Shown here: piece after piece, positions 62,191-64,000 of the stretch
Layout: the number at the start of each line of letters is the position of its first letter
Numbering within the stretch: position 1 is the first letter of the stretch
NCBI GenBank assembly: GCA_963576725.1
Contig: OY755247.1
Location: 15,440,526-15,504,525 of the forward strand
Length of the DNA: 64,000 nucleotides
DNA from: Azorinus chamasolen
Taxonomy: Eukaryota; Mollusca; Bivalvia; Cardiida; Solecurtidae
Direction: 5' to 3'
Program-made: the position numbers and the translations under genes
The notes under the pieces: model-generated
The model's database searches: none
Told to the model about the DNA's origin: nothing
The model's input: the letters and a program-made list of their open reading frames with translations, nothing else

Positions 62191-62620
62191 TATTTCATGG
62201 ACGACATTTTCTCCCATTTCTTGTCAAATATACTATCAAATTGTCAAACAGTATAGATCCTGATGACACAATGAATAACTACTTGGCAAAATTTGACTGT
62301 TTCTACACTGTTTGCATGGGATAGGGCTGTACCCCGGCTGTTATAAATTTAGGTATCATTGCCTTCTTCAAATAAACATATCAATTTACATAGGACTTCC
62401 AGAAAAAGAGATCATAAGCTTCAACTGTCAGAATACATTAGCCTTGCACCATCAATAATATTCTGATGTGAAACTGGGCGAAACATTCTGTCTTATGGGA
62501 AATTTACCATGTGCACACATACTTGACCTTCTGAATATGGGGAGAATGAATTACCAAACCTACCCTAGATATTCAGTCAGACACACTTAGGCAAATAGTG
62601 TAGATCCAGATAAAACTGTT
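62191..62620. other. F-like remnant, then unassigned sequence
   Basis: To about 62320, TCAAACAGTATAGATCCTGA ... CTACACTGTTTGCATGGG is a weak F-type hairpin. The rest shows nothing recognisable. Confidence 0.4.
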
Positions 62621-62843
62621 TCTTCACCCATTACTCCACAGATACGCCTTTCTAGGCCTTTGCAAATGGAGTACACCCAGATCAGATGGCTCCTGTAGAG
62701 CAGTCTGTTCAGGGTCTGCTCTGTTTGCTTATGATATGATATAGTTTCTACCATGACCGAAATTTCTTGTTATAAAAATGAATCTGATCAATGTTCATGA
62801 CGTCGTTTTCTCTTACATGAATATTTATGGAGTAAAGGGTTAA
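62621..62843. repeat. A2 MITE
   Basis: TCACCCATTACTCCACAGAT start, TTATGGAGTAAAGGGTTAA end, tip GGCTCCTGTAGAGC. First of three chained elements. Confidence 0.76.
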
Positions 62844-63090
62844 CCCTTTCCCTCATATAAACGTGTTTTCACGCATTTGCAAACAGAGTAGACCCAGATC
62901 AGACGGCTCCTAGAGGAGCCGTCTGATCAGGGTCTGCTCTGTTTGCTAATAGAGTTCTGATAGATCTGTTTCTTTGCTTTCTAAAATGGCTACAATGTTC
63001 CACCTTCCATATTTCTTTATAATTATTTTGTCAATGAATATTCAGTATGTATTGAAATTTGGATTAAATATAGAACAGGGAAAGGGTTAA
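62840..63090. repeat. A1 MITE, complete (251 bp), chained
   Basis: TTAA shared on both sides. GGCTCCTAGAGGAGCC apex; close match to the copies at 4907 and 14110. Confidence 0.9.
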
Positions 63091-63297
63091 CCCAATTCCT
63101 CATACTGACGCCTTCTGACGCCTCTGTAAAGCCATTTTCTGAAACCCTTGTGATAAATAGAGCAAAATGCTCTATTTATCACAACTGTTTCAAAACTACA
63201 AATTTCTAAAGTATTCCTTTTTTCTAGTATATGCTCCTTTTCGGTAGATTTAATCAAAGATGTAGGATCTAAAAATAACATGTGAGGGAATGGGTTG
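63087..63297. repeat. B MITE, chained, shortened tip
   Basis: TTAACCCAATTCCTCATACT start, ATGTGAGGGAATGGGTTGA end. Palindrome GATAAATAGAGCAAAATGCT C. Confidence 0.8.
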
Positions 63298-63620
63298 ATG
63301 GGCTGATTATTTAAATAGAACATATTTTTTGAAATAGCTCCTAATTATAGCATGGCCAAATATGGCAATATATTGCGGTACAAATTGCAATACCCTTTTC
63401 ATGTATTGCAATATATTGTTGTATATTTCAAACATATCGTGACTGCCCTATTACACACAAGTACACATTTAAATGACAAAGCTGATAATGAAAGACTTTG
63501 TGCAATAAAATTCACAGGGCAATGAGTTCGAATGAAGAACATTGAGTAAATGTGATTGTCATCGGGGAAAAAAAGTGCTGTTTGCTACAATTCCAAACAG
63601 AACAGTCCTAAAATTTCTTT
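63298..63620. other. no recognised feature
   Basis: Contains GCAATATATTG-like short palindromes near 63370-63420; otherwise nothing recognisable. Confidence 0.35.
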
Positions 63621-63629
63621 TGATAAGTA

Positions 63630-63712
63630 TTATTGAGTGTCCAGTTTGGATATTAATGAGACCCTCTGTTACTCAGTCTCTCATCTGGATCCAAACTGTT
63701 GGCAAACATTAT
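63630..63712. repeat. F-type hairpin remnant
   Basis: CAGTTTGGATATTAATGAGA / TCTCTCATCTGGATCCAAAC around GTTACTCAG. Ends not recognisable. Confidence 0.55.
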
Positions 63713-63754
63713 CACATGTTCACCCAAGTGAATAAATAATTTGAAGATACATGT

Positions 63755-63940
63755 ACAGTTAAGCAGTCATTCATCTATTGAACACAGGAATTTTAAAAAG
63801 CAGGTGGCTGCTGAATGCAGGTTAAAAGTAATGCAGAAAGCTCCTTTATGAGCTTTCTGCATTACTTTTGACCTGCATTAAGCTACCAACTGCCTTATAG
63901 ACCCATCATTAGATGGTCGCTTAAGATAGGTTCTCCAGTA
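63755..63940. repeat. C MITE, diverged ends
   Basis: CAGTTAAGCAGTCATTC start, TAGGTTCTCCAGTA end. Arms AATGCAGGTTAAAAGTAATG / CATTACTTTTGACCTGCATT, tip AGCTCCTTTATGAGCT. Confidence 0.75.
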
Positions 63941-64000
63941 CTTAGATCTGTGCAATCTCCGAAACACCCTTTTAAAATCATTTGATTTACATTAGATTTG

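Overview
The window is AT-rich, intron-rich animal DNA, almost certainly from a bivalve mollusc. The reasons are two long tandem arrays with 155-157 bp core units followed by GGAC- or AGAC-type microsatellite (the layout of bivalve 'pearl'/Helentron-type elements), a very high density of short palindromic transposons, and a spliced animal gene. Species cannot be fixed from sequence alone; a dreissenid-like bivalve is only a guess.

One gene is readable. It lies on the minus strand between 52531 (most upstream exon found) and the stop codon at 5192-5194. I assembled 21 exons by hand. Every junction has a GT donor and AG acceptor, the phases match throughout, and the joined frame (3960 bp, 1319 codons plus stop) has no internal stop. 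In order it encodes part of an ADAM prodomain, a reprolysin-type metalloprotease domain, disintegrin, cysteine-rich and EGF-like modules, a Thr-rich stalk, one transmembrane helix and a very long (about 648-residue) cytoplasmic tail. The cysteine-rich and EGF parts resemble the ADAM11/22/23 (non-protease, neuronal receptor) branch. The active-site motif reads HMIGHNLGIKH: the three zinc-binding His remain but the catalytic Glu is Met, so a pseudoprotease is predicted. The signal peptide and first prodomain exon were not found and are probably beyond 64000 or in a short exon missed between 52532 and 64000.

Nearly everything else, intronic and flanking, is a dense swarm of non-autonomous hairpin transposons. 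By my labels: A1, A2, B, F, G, H, J and K are flanked by TTAA with ends starting CCCTTT, CCCATT, CTCTTT or AGGGG (piggyBac-like MITEs, about 200-250 bp). C and relatives are flanked by TA with CAGT...ACTG ends (Tc1/mariner-like MITEs, about 200-350 bp). D is a palindrome with CAGAGCTCCAG ends, and E is a 77 bp naked palindrome. Most carry a long central palindrome, and several unrelated families share the apex CTCCTATAGGAG. Elements are chained end to end sharing one TTAA and are nested up to three deep, which gives several internal empty-site comparisons. Two large Helentron/pearl-like elements (44915-46364 and about 57272-58510) sit inside MITEs; a third, degenerate, lies at 21366-21908 and a probable fourth at 1015-1442.

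No rRNA, tRNA gene, CRISPR or second protein gene was recognised. Most other open frames are translated repeats or antisense shadows of the ADAM tail exon.
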